Positions 55,949 to 64,000 of a DNA stretch of 64,000 nucleotides are shown here, one piece after another; position 1 is the stretch's first letter, and each line of letters opens with the position of its first letter. Origin of the DNA: an uncultured Ignisphaera sp. (GTDB taxonomy: Archaea > Thermoproteota > Thermoprotei_A > Sulfolobales > Ignisphaeraceae); NCBI GenBank assembly GCA_938074605.1, contig CALJEI010000002.1, positions 310,001 through 374,000 on the forward strand. The letters run 5' to 3'. Below the pieces are notes generated by a model that worked only from the letters and a program-made list of their open reading frames with translations, was not told the DNA's origin and made no database searches. Both the position numbers and the translations under genes were made by a program.

Positions 55949-57528
55949 GCTACATCTCCTCTATGCTAATAATTGTCTACATGTTAGTAGCACAGTTACT
56001 GGTGGCTAGCTAATGAATATTTTTATAGTAACAACTTATAGCAATATTAATCGTTAGTATAAGCTCAATTCTTCAAATACATGTTTAATGTTGATGATAT
56101 GTTGTAAAATATGGTAGAATAGAATAAGTAGCTAGACTCACGATTATGATAGATAAAATAATAGGGTCTTGAAAGAATTTTATTAACTATAATACCTCAT
56201 AGGACGTTCTGTGCTATGGTGAATTAAGGAAACATAGCTTTAAGGCACATTAGCTAAGCAGGTATATGTGTCGTTAAAATAATAAATAATTGAGAATCAT
56301 GATGAATAGATATAACATATTTAGATCTCGTGAGCACTACATTATTACCTACTATACAAAAATAAGGAGATTAAATTAAGAGTTCTAACACTAAGAATAA
56401 TAATAAGTAGTGATTGAAGTGACTATGAGTTGACAGTAGAAATGAAAGAGAAAGCTATTGTTCTAGTTTACTTCAAGAAGATCGTTAAATTGAAAGTTTA
56501 AAGCCATTTACAACCATTAATCTTAAACTTTAACAATATTACATAATTGTTTCTTGCTACTGGGTAATAAATATTAGATTAAAGAGATTTAAACATCTCT
56601 ATGGAAAAACTTTAATCCACAGAATGAGAAACATTACTTTTTAAATTGTTGAGATTTACCAAGGTATATTAGAAGAACCGTTAAGAGACGTGGCGAAAGT
56701 ATAAGAAGCTTATCACATGAAGTTATGTACAGTTAGAGATGATGACTGGTATAGCTAATGATCGTTCATCTATTATAATATCTGGGGCTTAAACCATCTG
56801 AGAAATAAAACTAATAAAATAATATTAATAATTTCTTCAACAAAATTATCACTATAGCTCTATCGGCTTCAATTCACGGTAGAACATAACATTAGAAAAA
56901 GGACTAAGAATCGAGCTTGGTTAACCCTAGGGGCATGTCCTCAATATGCCCTAGATAAATATAATATAAAAACTGAGAAACAATAGTAGCAAGAATGTTA
57001 TATCATAGTGTAGCTGCATGCGTAAATTTATACATAGGATACTTAAGATGTAATATTAATTGTATCTCCAATAGCTATGTAATTCCAAAATCGATATAAA
57101 GAAAAAAGATGAGGTAATGAAGCCGGTAACCATAAACCAATACAAGAGCTGGGCCTTATTATTATAAGCTAGCTAAAATGTTACTAATTTTGTCTTTAAA
57201 ATTTTCAATATTTTAACAATATTTAACGAGATGGTAATATTTTGTAATAGTTATTGACTATTGATGTAAAGACGTTTAAAACATGTTTTACCAATAATGG
57301 GTAACAATAGTAATGTCTTCAACTCTAGATCAATAACCATGTTTTCAAAACTATATATTCTTTCACAGGTTTTTAGAAAGCTGTCAATAGCTTTGTAAAG
57401 CTTGGAATCCCTTAATTTTTATTTTAGGAATGCAACCTGCAGCATTTAAAAACAAAAACACTTACATACTCTGTATTCTTAAGCTTCCTGGTTTTAATAT
57501 TATGTAAAGATAAAATAGAGATAGGTAA
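55949..57528. other. 1.6-kb gene desert
   Basis: The longest stretch without a gene. Frames are interrupted by stops; the best pieces (near 56430-56500 and 56685-56730) are too short to call but could be remnants of a decayed gene. Two inverted repeats stand out: AGAGAT-TTAAAC-ATCTCT at 56583-56600 and the stronger stem-loop at 56927-56954. No CRISPR-like repeats, no tRNA. GATGATGA near 56735 and CTGA near 56797 are too far apart for a C/D RNA. Confidence 0.6.
56927..56954. repeat. Stem-loop with 9-bp arms in the gene desert
   Basis: CTAGGGGCAT (56927-56936) pairs with ATGCCCTAG (56946-56954) around the loop GTCCTCAAT, leaving one unpaired G. It is the only GC-rich patch in this 1.6-kb region. 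It may be a small RNA hairpin, a transcription terminator lacking a T-run, or the end of a decayed mobile element. Function unknown. Confidence 0.5.
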
Positions 57529-57537
57529 GTGTGTAGT

Positions 57538-59709
57538 ATGGTAGATCATGCTGATATAAAACTGCCTGACATTATTATTAAAGGACTTAAAGATAAGGGT
57601 GTAGTAAGCTTTACACCTCCTCAGCTGGAGGCTTTACGAAGTGGCCTTCTAGATTGCTATAATATTGTTGTTTCAGCTCCAACAGCTAGTGGAAAGACCT
57701 TAATAGGTGAAATAGCCCTTATAAATGCTGTCCTAAGAGGTTTTAAGGGCATCTATACTAGTCCGTTGAAAGCGCTTGCATATGAGAAATTTAATGAGTT
57801 TAGGATGTGGGAGAAATACGGAATTAAAATAGCTATTTCTATGGGGGACTATGAAGTTACTGATGAGGAATTAGCTAGATTAGAGAACTATGATATTATT
57901 GTATCGACTTATGAGAGGCTGGATTCAATAATGCGTAGAAAACCCGTATGGCTGAAAAAAGTAGGTGTTTTAGTTATTGATGAACTTCATATGATTAGTG
58001 ATGAAAATCGAGGACATATAGTTGAGATGATCACTATAAGAGCTAAGATGATGGGTATACAGATTGTGGGTCTCTCAGCAACTATTGGAAATCCTGAGGA
58101 ACTAGCAGAATGGCTTGGAGCAAGACTTGTTAGATCTGAATGGAGACCTGTTAAATTATATGAGTACATAACCTATTATTTAGGTAGCAATAAAGGATGG
58201 ATTATACATGCACCTAGTAACTTCACAGATATGAGTGTTCCAAAGCTTGTTAATGATGTCACGGAATACTGGGTTTTAAGGGCTATTAAAGAAGGGTTTA
58301 ATGTACTTGAATTTAAATATTCTAGAAAGGCTGTCGAAGAATTAGCTACCATATATTCACATATATTATGTAATAATCTATCTAATAGTGATAGAGAGCA
58401 ATTGAATATTCTTTTGACAAAGCTTAGAGATAGTGTTACTGATTTTGAATATGAAAAGTTGGCTCCCCTAATTAGATGTGGTACCTCATATCACCATGCA
58501 GGTCTCACCCCTGAAGCAAGAAAATTTATTGAAGATGCTTTTCGTGAAAGAGTAATAAAATATGTTGCTGCAACACCAACGCTCGCTATGGGTGTAAATC
58601 TTCCTGCAAGAGTTGTTATTATAAATACAAAGTTCTTCAATGGTAGAACAATATCAAGGATTTCGGTTCTTGAATATAAACAGCTTGCTGGAAGAGCGGG
58701 TAGACCACAATATGATCCATATGGAATAGTAATTGTTGCAAAGGATTCTAGAACAGAGAATGAAGCACTTTACTATGTAAGGGGTAATCCAGAACCACTA
58801 CGATCAGTTCTATTAAGCGATGAGGCATTGAGAAGACATGTGTTGGCTGTAATAGCTTCTGATGAGAATAACACGCTACACAAGTTAATATCATTCTTTT
58901 CCAACTCATTTGCATCATTAAAAATAAGTATGAATGTTATCAAGCCAAAGATAGAAAGAACATTAATCCTTCTTAAAGAGCTAGGCATGATTTCTTCAGA
59001 AGAAATAGGAGGAGAAACAATCTTTATGCCATCAAAACTTGGCATAGCTACTTCAAGACTTTACGTAGATCCCATAACCAGCTATATCATAGTTAAAGGT
59101 CTTATGCACGCTAAGAAAGTCTCGGAACTCTACTATTTAACATTAATTGGTATGACCCCTGATTTCTCTGAAGCTAATATAGGTAGAGGTGTATATGAAT
59201 ACTATCTAAATCTTATTGACAGCTATAAATCAGGTAAAGAAATTCCCTCTGAAGATCTCGAATCTAATATAAATGATCCTAAGGTTGACTGGATCCGAGG
59301 CTTTATAATAGGCTTAATTTTACGGGACTGGATAAATGAAATTCCTGAGCGGGAAATTATACAGAGATATGGTATTGAAGCAGGAGATCTAAGAGTTATA
59401 AAGGAGAATGGTGAATGGCTATTATATGCAGCATCTATAATAGCTAGAACTATTAATATGCCTAGCCATAGTAGATACCTCATGATACTAAATGAAAGGA
59501 TAAAACATGGGATTAAGGAAGATGCCCTTGATTTAGTAAGACTAAGATATGTTGGAAGGGTCAGGGCACGTATTTTACTAAATCATGGTATAAGAAGTAT
59601 AAGAGATGTAGTTAATAGAGAAGATGATGTAATTAGACTTTTAGGTGAAAATTGGGGGAAGAAGATAGCGGAGGAAGCCAGATTTTTAATCTATAACACT
59701 ATACGATAA
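57538..59709 (+). CDS. hel308: Hel308-family DNA helicase
   Basis: A 723-residue superfamily 2 helicase. Motifs: Q-motif region FTPPQLEALRSGLL, I PTASGKT, Ia YTSPLKALAYEKFNEF, II IDELHMI (DELH), III LSATIGNPEELAEWL, IV-VI including YHHAGLTPEARKFIE and QLAGRAGRP. The winged helix, ratchet domain and HhH end (VGRVRARILLNHGIRSI) follow. Hel308 acts at stalled forks, unwinding lagging-strand ends. The frame opens at GTG 57529; ATG 57538 is preferred. It follows the gene desert. Confidence 0.95.
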   Translation: MVDHADIKLPDIIIKGLKDKGVVSFTPPQLEALRSGLLDCYNIVVSAPTASGKTLIGEIALINAVLRGFKGIYTSPLKALAYEKFNEFRMWEKYGIKIAISMGDYEVTDEELARLENYDIIVSTYERLDSIMRRKPVWLKKVGVLVIDELHMISDENRGHIVEMITIRAKMMGIQIVGLSATIGNPEELAEWLGARLVRSEWRPVKLYEYITYYLGSNKGWIIHAPSNFTDMSVPKLVNDVTEYWVLRAIKEGFNVLEFKYSRKAVEELATIYSHILCNNLSNSDREQLNILLTKLRDSVTDFEYEKLAPLIRCGTSYHHAGLTPEARKFIEDAFRERVIKYVAATPTLAMGVNLPARVVIINTKFFNGRTISRISVLEYKQLAGRAGRPQYDPYGIVIVAKDSRTENEALYYVRGNPEPLRSVLLSDEALRRHVLAVIASDENNTLHKLISFFSNSFASLKISMNVIKPKIERTLILLKELGMISSEEIGGETIFMPSKLGIATSRLYVDPITSYIIVKGLMHAKKVSELYYLTLIGMTPDFSEANIGRGVYEYYLNLIDSYKSGKEIPSEDLESNINDPKVDWIRGFIIGLILRDWINEIPEREIIQRYGIEAGDLRVIKENGEWLLYAASIIARTINMPSHSRYLMILNERIKHGIKEDALDLVRLRYVGRVRARILLNHGIRSIRDVVNREDDVIRLLGENWGKKIAEEARFLIYNTIR

Positions 59710-59875
59710 TAAAGTAGCTATATTTTAAGATTTAAACTTAGTAGATCATACAGTCTCTTTGCTGCTATTTAGGTAAAGAAGCTCTTCAGCTGTTATGAAA
59801 CAAAACTTTATAAACTACACATATTATTACAGCCTATACATCTGTATCTCATTTAAGGCTCCTTAGGTGAACTAG

Positions 59876-60805
59876 ATGTCAAAAGTACTATTTGCAGACG
59901 CAAGATTAGAAAGACTTGAAAAAGAGTATAGTCTTCCATATAAATTCATTAAATTACTAGATATAAGTCCTTTAAAAAATATTATTGCAGAAGGTAATAT
60001 AGTGGCTATAAAGATTCATGTTGGAGATATGCATCATGGTGGATATAGGGCAATAAGGCCAATATTTGTTAAAATACTTGTTGATTATGTTAGAAAACTT
60101 GGGGGATTACCATTCTTAACAGATACATGGGGGCTAAGACATGCAATAGTAGGTATTGAAAATGGGTATAGTTATGGTGTAGTCAATGCACCTATAATCC
60201 CTGTATCAGGTATAAAGGAAACTGATCTTATTAAGCTACATGTACCTAATCCACTTAGGATAAGTGAAGTTGAGGTTGGAACAAGTGTGTTTTATGCTGA
60301 TGTCCTTATAAACTTCGCCCATAGTAAAGGCCATCCATCATCAGGATATGGAGGCGCCATAAAGAACATATCTATGGGATGCGTAGGTCCAAATACACGT
60401 TCAGCAATACACAACCTTGAAAGGGATGATCCCATAGGTAAAGCTTTTCAGGAGGGATTAGCCGATGCATTTCATGCAGTTGTTCTCAATAAGCAGGGTA
60501 GGGTATTCCATATAAACTATGTTATGGATATTACACCTACATGTGATTGTGCCCCCTGGTCCGATATACCAATAGTTCCAGATATAGGTATAATGGCCTC
60601 TGACGATGTTGTTGCATTAGAAAAGGCCACCATCGATATAATAAATCAATCCCCCATAATGCCAAACTCCATTGCTGAAAAAGCAGGCATAAAACCAGGT
60701 GAAAATAAGTTTCTCATAATTCATGGAAAGGATCCATATACGCAAGTCGATGCCCTATATAGAAAAGGTCTTGGAAAAATGGAGTATGAAATTGTCAGGG
60801 TTTAG
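59876..60805 (+). CDS. DUF362-family protein
   Basis: A 309-residue DUF362 protein: IKIHVGDMHHGGYRAIRPIFVKILVDYVRKLGG, TDTWGLRHAIVGIENGYSYG, FAHSKGHPSSGYGGAIKNISMGCV (core with His and Gly residues) and a DITPTCDCAPWSDIPIVPDIGIMAS segment with the Cys pair CDC. It precedes the ferredoxin by 3 bases. DUF362 is often fused or paired with 4Fe-4S ferredoxin domains, suggesting a role in iron-sulfur or redox chemistry; exact reaction not known. Confidence 0.9.
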   Translation: MSKVLFADARLERLEKEYSLPYKFIKLLDISPLKNIIAEGNIVAIKIHVGDMHHGGYRAIRPIFVKILVDYVRKLGGLPFLTDTWGLRHAIVGIENGYSYGVVNAPIIPVSGIKETDLIKLHVPNPLRISEVEVGTSVFYADVLINFAHSKGHPSSGYGGAIKNISMGCVGPNTRSAIHNLERDDPIGKAFQEGLADAFHAVVLNKQGRVFHINYVMDITPTCDCAPWSDIPIVPDIGIMASDDVVALEKATIDIINQSPIMPNSIAEKAGIKPGENKFLIIHGKDPYTQVDALYRKGLGKMEYEIVRV

Positions 60806-60808
60806 CAG

Positions 60809-61033
60809 ATGAAGTACAAGGTTTATGTAGATCAAATGAAGTGCATAGGATGCGCACAGTGCTATGCTGTATGTCCAAATAAAGTATTTATGATAATCAA
60901 CAAAAAATCAATTCCCCAATACATGGATAATTGCGTTGGATGTAGAGCTTGCATAGTTAGATGTCCTACAGCTGCCATAACTATTATGCCAAGAGATTTA
61001 GAAGCACCTTATGCAAAGTTCTACGCTACTTAG
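60809..61033 (+). CDS. 2[4Fe-4S] ferredoxin
   Basis: A 74-residue ferredoxin with two CxxCxxCxxxCP sets: CIGCAQCYAVCP (about residues 12-23) and CVGCRACIVRCP (about 42-53). It carries electrons at low potential. Three bases after DUF362 and in one transcript with it, so it is likely its dedicated partner. A ferredoxin-dependent enzyme (GAPOR) is also in the window, but not linked. Confidence 0.95.
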   Translation: MKYKVYVDQMKCIGCAQCYAVCPNKVFMIINKKSIPQYMDNCVGCRACIVRCPTAAITIMPRDLEAPYAKFYAT

Positions 61034-61458
61034 TTCACCATAAACAGTATTTAACGCAAAACAGTAAAAGCTGTCCATTTCTGTTTTATAGTAGTTCTAT
61101 TCAGAATTTTTAAGGCTAAATTTTCAGGTATTAGAAGTATATGTAGAATATAAATGATATAATTAATACGAATACATTAAATAAGTAGAGAATAATGACC
61201 ATAATCATAGATATTGATATCATTTAGCCGTACTACAATACGACAAATACTTTATTTGGATAATTATTATAATGTTTAAACTTTTTTATAGAGTAGAAGC
61301 TATAGGGATATCTGGTATTCTTGAGACTTAAAGTCTATACAATTAACTAACTGATCTTTTTGATGATACGACAATCTAAATGTAAAAAGACATTGTTGAA
61401 ACAGTAATTTTTATTATAAGGTGGTTTAATATATTATAGAGACTAATGTATTGTTTGA
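61034..61458. other. Intergenic, no gene seen
   Basis: About 425 AT-rich bases between the ferredoxin and tRNA-Pro. TCAG/CTGA and TGATGA words occur near 61340-61370 but in the wrong order for a C/D RNA. No ORF of coding character. Confidence 0.55.
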
Positions 61459-61532
61459 TGGGGCCGCGGGGATTTGAACCCCGGACCACGGGGGCCCAAG
61501 CCCCGCATTCTACCAAGCTAAACTACGGCCCC
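61459..61532 (-). tRNA. tRNA-Pro(TGG)
   Basis: Minus strand: GGGGCCG/CGGCCCC acceptor, discriminator A, D arm GTTT-AGCTTGGTA-GAAT, anticodon stem CGGGG/CCCCG with loop CTTGGGC (anticodon TGG), variable TGGTC, T-arm CGGGG-TTCAAAT-CCCCG. 74 nt, no intron, no CCA. The other Pro tRNA of the window (GGG, at 12901) has an identical acceptor stem but carries an intron. Confidence 0.94.
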
Positions 61533-61573
61533 ATTGTAAGACTCTTAACATAATATGTTTTCTAGTGCGCCCT

Positions 61574-62065
61574 TTAAACTGTTATGGTTTCTATAAGAGT
61601 TTGAGGCATTGAGATTATAAGAGTTTCTTGAAGCTGTATTGCATCTTTCCTAAAATCGTTTAGAGTTGAAAGAAACATTGCATAGAATATTGTTAATAAT
61701 AGTTCTAATGCATCCTTTGAATGTACACCTATATTTATCTCTTTACCTATAGCTATTTTTAATATTTTCTGTAGAGAAACCTTACTTAGATTCTCTATAT
61801 CTCTATTATTTACTAATTCTCTCAACAATATAATCAATTCCTCCACATCAAGTTCTTCTATTTCATCTAAGCCTCTTACATAGTTAAGAATCATATTGAT
61901 GGTTGAATATCTTATTTTAACTCCTAATATTAATGATAGTTTATATATTGAATTGAGTGCCTCAGGTATGCAATCTGTAAACTCTGCATACCCACTTTTA
62001 TCATTCATTAAGAGGGCGCATATCATTATATCGTCAAATAACTCATTTAAACTTCTCAAATCCAT
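61574..62065 (-). CDS. Uncharacterised helical protein between two tRNA genes
   Basis: A 163-residue mostly helical soluble protein (MDLRSLNELFDDIMICALLM start), acidic in the first half, with IEELDVEELIILLRELVNN and a hydrophobic ELLLTIFYAMFLSTL stretch near residues 122-136. No known domain. It lies between tRNA-Met and tRNA-Pro, all read leftward. Coding character is good (length, charge pattern); function unknown. Confidence 0.65.
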   Translation of the reverse strand: MDLRSLNELFDDIMICALLMNDKSGYAEFTDCIPEALNSIYKLSLILGVKIRYSTINMILNYVRGLDEIEELDVEELIILLRELVNNRDIENLSKVSLQKILKIAIGKEINIGVHSKDALELLLTIFYAMFLSTLNDFRKDAIQLQETLIISMPQTLIETITV

Positions 62066-62138
62066 CTATAAATACACCTTAGATTAACTTTTATAATAAC
62101 AAATTTATTTTAGTTAAAAATCTAATTAGGTAATTGAA

Positions 62139-62231
62139 TGCCGCCGGCGGGACTTGAACCCGCGACCACCGGATCTCCCAAATCTATTCTGTTTATGAGT
62201 CCGGCGCTCCACCGGGCTGAGCTACGGCGGC
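62139..62231 (-). tRNA. tRNA-Met(CAT), elongator type, with 19-nt intron at 37/38
   Basis: Minus strand: acceptor GCCGCCG/CGGCGGC, discriminator A, D stem GCTC/GAGC, anticodon stem CCGGA/TCCGG, loop CTCATA...A. Nineteen bases (62175-62193) are inserted after position 37. The bulge-helix-bulge reads: 4-bp CTCA/TGGG, 5' bulge TAA cut TA|A, 3' bulge AGA cut AG|A; the inner helix is weak. Mature length is 74 nt. CCGGACTCATAATCCGG is the classical elongator Met arm. No CCA encoded. Confidence 0.9.
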
Positions 62232-62317
62232 GTACTATTTTAAGTTAAGGATGCTAAGCTTATAAATCTTTCAAAATAACAAGTTTATGAAGAATTAGAT
62301 TTATATAGAATGCAGAA

Positions 62318-62563
62318 GTGGGTTATATGTTCAATAACAATGTTACTACGTTGGAGAATCTTGCTCCAAATACAAAATTTAGGATAATGGATATAGTTGC
62401 TGGATATGGTTTAAAACAGAGGCTGTTACAGATGGGCTTTGTACCAGGCACTGAGGGGTTTGTGGTTAATAATATTGGGGGTCATGTTGTTGTATATATA
62501 AGAAACTCACATGTTGGTATCAGTAAAGGTGTGGCAAAGAAAATCTATGTTGAAGTTTTGTAG
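62318..62563 (+). CDS. feoA: FeoA-domain protein
   Basis: An 81-residue SH3-like FeoA protein: LENLAPNTKFRIMDIVAGYGLKQRLLQMGFVPGTEGFVVNN, then HVVVYIRNSHVGISKGVAKKIYVEV. In bacteria FeoA aids the FeoB ferrous-iron transporter; in archaea it may also be a regulator partner. No feoB is in view. GTG 62318 (MGYMFNNN) or ATG 62327 are possible starts. Its stop meets the 3' end of a minus-strand C/D sRNA. Confidence 0.88.
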   Translation: MGYMFNNNVTTLENLAPNTKFRIMDIVAGYGLKQRLLQMGFVPGTEGFVVNNIGGHVVVYIRNSHVGISKGVAKKIYVEVL

Positions 62564-62616
62564 TGTCAGCCCTTCTAAGCTACATCACTCTTCAGAGCAC
62601 TTCTTACATCATCTAT
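62563..62616 (-). ncRNA. C/D box guide sRNA
   Basis: On the minus strand: C box ATGATGT (62606-62612), 10-nt guide AAGAAGTGCT, D' CTGA (62592-62595), 3-nt spacer AGA, C' GTGATGT (62582-62588), 12-nt guide AGCTTAGAAGGG, D CTGA (62566-62569). The C boxes differ from RTGATGA only in the last base. A TATA-like TATTAAATACTTA centred near 62640 puts the start a few bases before box C. The spacing matches archaeal guide RNAs. Predicted targets pair with the complements AGCACTTCTT and CCCTTCTAAGCT (DNA letters). Confidence 0.78.
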
Positions 62617-62689
62617 GGGATGAGCTAGAGTCTAAGTATTTAATACCCTAGATACCTAAAAAATAACATGCCACTCTAAAGATACATTA

Positions 62690-63100
62690 ATGTATAGGAA
62701 GGTCGCAATGAAGGAATGTATAGGGAGATATGTAGAATTGGTTAAACAAACTGGTGCTCCATTTACTATAGAGATTATAAAATCCATTGCCACTCTATGT
62801 AATGAAGATCCGTATGAATTATGGTACAATATAGCTACATCGTTTCTAAGACCCCAAGAAACAATAGAGGATATGAAAAAATCACAACTACAAACAACTC
62901 CACAATATACAGTTAGTTGCTGGCGATGTACTGCATGCAACAGAACATTCAATGACGTTAAGCATTTGGTTAATCATATAACATACTTTGTAAGACAAAA
63001 AGATAAGGCCCATATAGAGCTCTATCAAAAAATAAAAAAGATTAGTGATGAACAGAAAAAAAGCTTTACAGAGATTGCTACTAACACGCTAAGGTGTTAA
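62690..63100 (+). CDS. C2H2-type zinc-finger protein
   Basis: A 136-residue protein with a helical N-terminal domain (residues 1-70) and one zinc finger CWRCTACNRTFNDVKHLVNHI, where the likely ligands are two Cys plus two His spaced about 12 and 12-16 residues (ending H..FVRQKDKAH), followed by a basic helical tail. Single-finger proteins of this C2H2-like type occur in crenarchaea and their viruses; function unknown. ATG 62690 is the first plausible start. A promoter region it shares with the minus-strand sRNA lies upstream. Confidence 0.7.
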   Translation: MYRKVAMKECIGRYVELVKQTGAPFTIEIIKSIATLCNEDPYELWYNIATSFLRPQETIEDMKKSQLQTTPQYTVSCWRCTACNRTFNDVKHLVNHITYFVRQKDKAHIELYQKIKKISDEQKKSFTEIATNTLRC

Positions 63101-63670
63101 ATTAAAGAATACCATAGAGCATTTTACAAACTATTCTAAATTTCATACAAATATAGAATTAGTTGCTGCAATATTGAGTAATATTTCTTAGAGAGCTTCA
63201 GCAGAATTCTCAAACCCCCATTGAATAGCCTTCCACACCTACAGCTAAGAAACATTTTAAATTAACACCTACTAGAAGGCATAATACAGCTAGCTCAGTA
63301 AAATAAAGTAACTATTAATACCAATCAATAATTATAGTAACACAGAGCGTAATATTATGGAGTTTAATAAATGGAATTGGTATTGATGGGGTTAAGGATA
63401 GAACAGATACTACAATATCATATGTTATAAAGTTTAAGTCCTAAACATAACCACTTATTATTAAGGCTCATTGACAAAGTACAGTACTTAAAAATAAAAT
63501 GTTTTAATCTAGCTATAAATCATCAGTAGTCTAATAGCTTATTAGATGCAAGATGATTATCATAATTTTTTAAGTAGAAATAATAGTTTAATGGGGAAAT
63601 GCACTTTCTACGGTTAATTATTTAAATTCTGCTCTACTGTGGAGCTATTCAAGCCTGTATAGAAATACTG
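63101..63670. other. Intergenic, no gene seen
   Basis: About 570 AT-rich bases. A stop-free stretch around 63350-63440 reads like 36 coding codons but has no start or upstream extension and may be chance. No tRNA, C/D pair or repeat found. Confidence 0.5.
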
Positions 63671-64000
63671 TTAATGGAAATACTTGCCATTCTCATATTT
63701 GTGGCTAAATAAGATTGTTAAATAGAATAGTGATATGATTGTGAGAAATACTTGCGATACAATGATTATTATAATTAATAGGATCTTTCTTAGGCTATTC
63801 AACTCTAAAAAAATATATGAAAGTAGCCTTAACATCTCTACTGGGGTTAAGAAATTTGTAAATGGTGTAGTGATATATACTTGTAGTAATGATAATACAT
63901 ATATAATGTAATAATTTATAGACTGCGTAATGAGTGCCCTTGCATCCCAATAACTTAAATCTTCTACAATAAATACTGGAGTATTAGCCGAGGCTGGTAT
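63671..64000 (-). CDS. Partial membrane protein (5' end outside window)
   Basis: The minus-strand frame is open from the right edge (64000) to the TAA at 63671, giving 109 residues. It has ANTPVFIVEDLSYWDARAL, then about three hydrophobic segments (YYIIYVLSLLQVYI, KILLIIIIIVSQVFLTIISL and a following one) and a short polar tail ending KYFH. It is the C-terminal part of an integral membrane protein, possibly a permease; no motif allows more. The start lies outside the window. Confidence 0.65.
   Translation of the reverse strand: MPASANTPVFIVEDLSYWDARALITQSINYYIIYVLSLLQVYITTPFTNFLTPVEMLRLLSYIFLELNSLRKILLIIIIIVSQVFLTIISLFYLTILFSHKYENGKYFH

Noticed and set aside
56734-56800. GATGATGA ... CTGA in the gene desert as C/D sRNA
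   Set aside because: The boxes are about 55 bases apart and no D'/C' pair fits between them.
62656-62952. Minus-strand 98-codon ORF opposite the zinc-finger gene
   Set aside because: Shadow frame; the plus-strand product has a clear zinc finger.
63330-63445. Stop-free stretch resembling a gene remnant
   Set aside because: Only about 36 codons, no start and no recognisable motif; within chance expectation in AT-rich DNA.

Overview
The window is AT-rich archaeal DNA (about one third G+C by eye) from a hyperthermophilic crenarchaeon, most likely of the Desulfurococcales type; an Ignisphaera-like genome is my inference, not something I could search. Evidence: a complete cdvA-cdvB-cdvC cell-division operon, a Cren7 chromatin protein, Gins23 next to MCM, Orc1/Cdc6, RFC small and large subunits, archaeal CCA-adding enzyme, many tRNA genes with bulge-helix-bulge introns, C/D box guide RNAs, and start sites preceded by GGTGA-type Shine-Dalgarno sequences. 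Coding density is high, on both strands, in short operons.

Layout. 0-3 kb: a truncated membrane gene, an UPF0248 RNA-end-binding protein and a tungsten glyceraldehyde-3-phosphate ferredoxin oxidoreductase. 3.3-9.5 kb: a divergent MoxR-DUF58 / DUF4129-DUF4350 membrane system, including a 56-residue overlapping membrane gene. 9.6-13 kb: regulator, Cren7, ThpR, CCA transferase, zinc ribbon, intron-containing tRNA-Pro. 13-20.3 kb: replication block (MCM, Gins23, RFC-S, RFC-L, Orc1/Cdc6) with a candidate origin in the cdc6-psmA gap. 20.8-30.6 kb: the conserved archaeal proteasome-exosome superoperon (psmA, SBDS, rrp4, rrp41, rrp42, L37Ae, Brix, pcc1, prefoldin beta, COG2892, DHH, XPF) followed by EF-2. 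30.7-42.2 kb: tRNA-Lys, class II HMG-CoA reductase, Rio2, DUF460, AdoMet synthetase, Lsm, an Sfm1-like SPOUT methyltransferase, RqcH and a CBS protein. 42.2-46.8 kb: cdv operon and DUF2070. 47.4-55.9 kb: a KaiC-like ATPase carrying a mini-intein, DUF434, CAU tRNA, PAC2, Lrp regulator, a C/D sRNA, small unknown genes and an ion transporter. 55.9-57.5 kb: a 1.6-kb gene desert. 57.5-64 kb: Hel308, DUF362-ferredoxin pair, three clustered RNA genes (tRNA-Pro, tRNA-Met, C/D sRNA), FeoA, a zinc-finger protein and a membrane gene cut by the right edge.

Most of the window is informational housekeeping: replication, RNA processing/decay, tRNA maturation, translation quality control and division. I did not see a defence island, CRISPR array, prophage or intact insertion sequence. 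The observations most worth a second look are the mini-intein in the KaiC-like gene (Ser1, HN/Ser, no endonuclease), an XPF nuclease gene whose only well-placed start is AUA, a tRNA-Lys intron in the variable loop, two C/D box guide RNAs, a GC-rich structured RNA at 33.65 kb, and a SecB-like small protein at 54.0 kb.
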